From positions 1 to 6,538 of the forward strand of contig JAGMEZ010000381.1 in the NCBI GenBank assembly GCA_023127905.1: a stretch of 6,538 nt of DNA, in the 5' to 3' direction. Made by a program: the position numbers and the translations under genes. The notes below the pieces were generated by a model. That model saw only the letters and a list, made by a program, of their open reading frames with translations, ran no database searches and had not been told where the DNA came from. Positions 5,204 to 6,538 of this stretch are shown piece after piece. The DNA comes from Caldifarciminota bacterium. Its GTDB lineage: Bacteria; Hydrothermota; E44-bin80. Each line of letters begins with the position of its first letter. The stretch's first letter is position 1.

Positions 5204-5716
5204 TTATCCCCATTCTTCAAAAGAGACAATCTCTTTAAGTGATTTTCTGTTCTTTGGGTGGGGAGAATCAGCCGGATAACCAAGAGTTAACAATTCGACC
5301 ACTTTAACTGATTCAGGGATATTGAGCACTTTCTTTATTTTTTCGGGATAAAATGAACCTATCCAGCAGGTTCCAAGACCGAGTGCAACGGCGGCAAGGG
5401 TGATGTGGTCAATGACAATTGCAATATCTATTGGATAGCACAGTTCACCACATCTCATTATGTGTTCATCTGTTTCGGCACAGCAGGCGATGACAACCGG
5501 TGCTTCCGCAACAAATTTCTGATTATTTGCTGCCTCCATCAATTTTTCCCTTTTTGGCTTTTCTGTAACAATGACAAATCTCCATTCCTGAAAGTTACAG
5601 GCGGAAGGAGCAAGCCGTGCTGCTTCAAATATTTTACCAAGCTTCTCTTTTTCTACTGGCTTATCATCGTATGCCCTTACGCTTCTCCGTTCTTTAATTG
5701 CTTCAAAAACATCCAT
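5204..5716 (-). CDS. Nitroreductase-family FMN oxidoreductase
   Basis: Flavoprotein of the nitroreductase fold, normally a homodimer with FMN at the interface and NAD(P)H as donor; the natural substrate is unknown. From the chosen start it has 170 aa, a compact single domain. Visible motifs: ERRSVRAYDDKPV (9-21, FMN phosphate-binding arginines), APSACNFQEWRFVIV (36-50), ALGLGTCWIGSFYPEK (111-126) and LGYPADSPHPKNRKSLKEIV (145-164). Four cysteines cluster (78, 79, 89, 93, in IACCAETDEHIMRCGELCYP) together with C40 and C117. Cys-rich CYPIDxAI versions are known in this family, so I do not infer a metal cluster. The longest ORF starts at TTG 5740 inside a hairpin. ATG at 5716, after AAAGGAGGTCTT, is the better start. 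It lies 42 bp after the glycosidase stop. Confidence 0.92.
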   Translation of the reverse strand: MDVFEAIKERRSVRAYDDKPVEKEKLGKIFEAARLAPSACNFQEWRFVIVTEKPKREKLMEAANNQKFVAEAPVVIACCAETDEHIMRCGELCYPIDIAIVIDHITLAAVALGLGTCWIGSFYPEKIKKVLNIPESVKVVELLTLGYPADSPHPKNRKSLKEIVSFEEWG

Positions 5717-5729
5717 AAGACCTCCTTTG

Positions 5730-5748
5730 GTTGGGGACAAGCCCCAAC
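5730..5748 (-). repeat. GC-rich 7-bp inverted repeat before the nitroreductase gene
   Basis: GTTGGGG (5730-5736) and CCCCAAC (5742-5748) flank the loop ACAAG. The hairpin lies between the glycosidase stop (5759) and the nitroreductase ribosome site (5721-5725 region). No U-tract follows on the minus strand, so it is not a standard terminator. It is much more GC-rich than its surroundings. The form GTTGGGG-loop-CCCCAACGCTAC resembles short dispersed palindromes I associate with some uncultured bacterial genomes, but only one copy is in this window. Confidence 0.6.
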
Positions 5749-5758
5749 GCTACTGAAG

Positions 5759-6538
5759 TCACCATGCAATGAACACAGGATATTCGCTGAGTTTTAGATT
5801 TAATACTCTATTTTCAACTTCAAATTCAACGGGTTTTCCAAGAAAATCAACAGCTATTACTCTTTTTCCTTTGAAGGGAATAGAGACAGTTTCCTTTCCC
5901 TCTATTCGCCAGGCAACTAATTTTTCCCCTGATGCTCCTTTAAAAACAAGAATAAAATCCTTCTCTTCATCACCTATCTTCAGCCGGGAGACCGTATCAC
6001 AAAAGCCTGTAAGCTGCTCGTTTAAAACCTTGAAGGCTGTGTAGGAGGGTTTCAAAGAATAGTTAGATCGAATCATCCCATGGTTGTTTTCCCTCCACTT
6101 GTAGTAGATAGCACAGGCAATGCCTGCGTAAGCTTCAATGCAAAACCGTCTTGTCAGGTAAGAAGCCTGCTTTAATTCTGCACCCTTTTTACCGGTAGTT
6201 TTCATATTTAAAAATGATAGTCCCCAACCCCATTCGCTCGATAGAATTCTTGGTTTTAGCTTGCCCTTGGGAGTATACTCTTTGATTAGATTGCGCAAGC
6301 TTTCATAACTCTTAATAACTGACTCAGGTCCACCTTTCCGGTATGGATGAACAGAAATTCCGTCAACAAGCTCAAACAACCCCAACTCTGCGCATCCCTT
6401 AATGAATTTAATATCTGTACCTACTGTAGCTGGAGCAACTATTATAGAATTGCGGTCTGCTTCCCGGATGGCATCACAGGTAATTTTAACCAATGCCATA
6501 TAATCGTCCACATTTGGCTCTTCTCCCCAAAACTTTGC
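5759..6538 (-). CDS. Glycoside hydrolase clan-A-like (GH39/GH5-type TIM barrel), C-terminal part; 5' end cut by window
   Basis: The reading frame is open to the right edge: 259 codons are visible, starting with AKFWGEEPNVDDYMALVK. Comparable proteins read W-N-E-P-N...FW-x-P-x-P-N-x-x-x-Y-x-x-LVK, so the acid/base Glu of the NEPN motif probably lies just outside the window. GISVHPYR (about 60-67 of the visible part) is the strand with the conserved His-Pro-Tyr. ILSSEWGWG (about 98-106) contains E102, the likely catalytic nucleophile at the end of a barrel strand. IACAIYYKWRENN follows as a late barrel strand. From about 185 the sequence becomes beta-rich (KLVAWRIEGKETVSIPF, then EVENRVLNLKLSEYPVFIAW), typical of the small beta-sandwich after such barrels. 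Substrate and exact GH family cannot be told. A GTG at 6511 in the same frame is not the true start, because the frame continues coherently upstream. Confidence 0.75.
   Translation of the reverse strand, partial: AKFWGEEPNVDDYMALVKITCDAIREADRNSIIVAPATVGTDIKFIKGCAELGLFELVDGISVHPYRKGGPESVIKSYESLRNLIKEYTPKGKLKPRILSSEWGWGLSFLNMKTTGKKGAELKQASYLTRRFCIEAYAGIACAIYYKWRENNHGMIRSNYSLKPSYTAFKVLNEQLTGFCDTVSRLKIGDEEKDFILVFKGASGEKLVAWRIEGKETVSIPFKGKRVIAVDFLGKPVEFEVENRVLNLKLSEYPVFIAW

Noticed and set aside
5204..5740. Nitroreductase start at TTG 5740
   Set aside because: This start falls inside the 5730-5748 hairpin, while ATG 5716 follows AGGAGG and gives the standard family N-terminus.
5405..5797. Plus-strand ORF of 130 codons
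   Set aside because: Antisense to the nitroreductase and crosses its hairpin and the glycosidase end; the Cys/Phe-rich translation shows no family pattern.
5759..6511. Complete glycosidase gene starting at GTG 6511
   Set aside because: The same frame continues to the window edge with AKFWGEEPN, which fits the region just after an NEPN motif, so the gene is truncated by the window.
1..6538. CRISPR array, tRNA/rRNA, integrase, transposase or toxin-antitoxin pair
   Set aside because: No regularly spaced repeats, no cloverleaf or rRNA-like stretch, and no matching protein motifs were seen on either strand.

Overview
Every gene I can support lies on the minus strand. The window is compact (about 93% coding by eye), AT-rich, bacterial, and has no RNA gene, CRISPR array, integrase or insertion sequence. 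In transcription order, from high to low coordinates, the genes are: a clan-A type glycosidase cut by the right edge (6538-5759), a small nitroreductase (5716-5204), a 494-residue tandem ThyX-like protein (5097-3613), a small unknown coiled-coil protein (3446-3153), an Hsp20/alpha-crystallin chaperone (3023-2571), an HspR-type MerR repressor (2509-2228), an HtrA/DegP protease with two PDZ domains (2241-775), and a sigma-70 family factor cut by the left edge (763-1).

The window falls into two parts. The right part (about 3613-6538) holds the metabolic genes. They are closely spaced and codirectional, and I see no convincing internal promoter. The left part (1 to about 3510) is a proteostasis block. 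Two textbook promoters (TTGACg/TTGACa, 17-bp spacer, extended -10 TGC-TATAGT or TGC-TATATT) precede the coiled-coil gene and hsp20. From the second promoter hsp20, hspR, htrA and the sigma gene can be read as one unit. hspR and htrA overlap by 14 bp, and htrA and sigma are 11 bp apart. A cytoplasmic holdase, a repressor of heat-shock genes, an envelope protease/chaperone and a transcription factor would then be co-expressed, plausibly with HspR feeding back on its own promoter. A HAIR-like sequence sits just upstream of the -35 element.

Organism (inference): the sigma factor lacks region 1.1 and its region 2.4 reads FISYAVWWIKQAIL, as in Bacteroidota primary sigmas. However, the strong AGGAGG ribosome sites and TTGACA/TATAAT promoters are not Bacteroidota habits. 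HspR and a tandem ThyX also fit an uncultured lineage near the FCB group (for example WOR-3/Stahlbacteria-like or Hydrothermae-like). This is a guess from style and is not a classification. Three of the seven visible starts are TTG with good ribosome sites, and four starts need correction from the longest-ORF position or depend on TTG.

I do not see a clearly new defence or mobile system. The two points most worth following are the sigma factor at the end of an HspR-linked heat-shock operon, and the complementary loss of catalytic motifs between the two halves of the ThyX-like protein.
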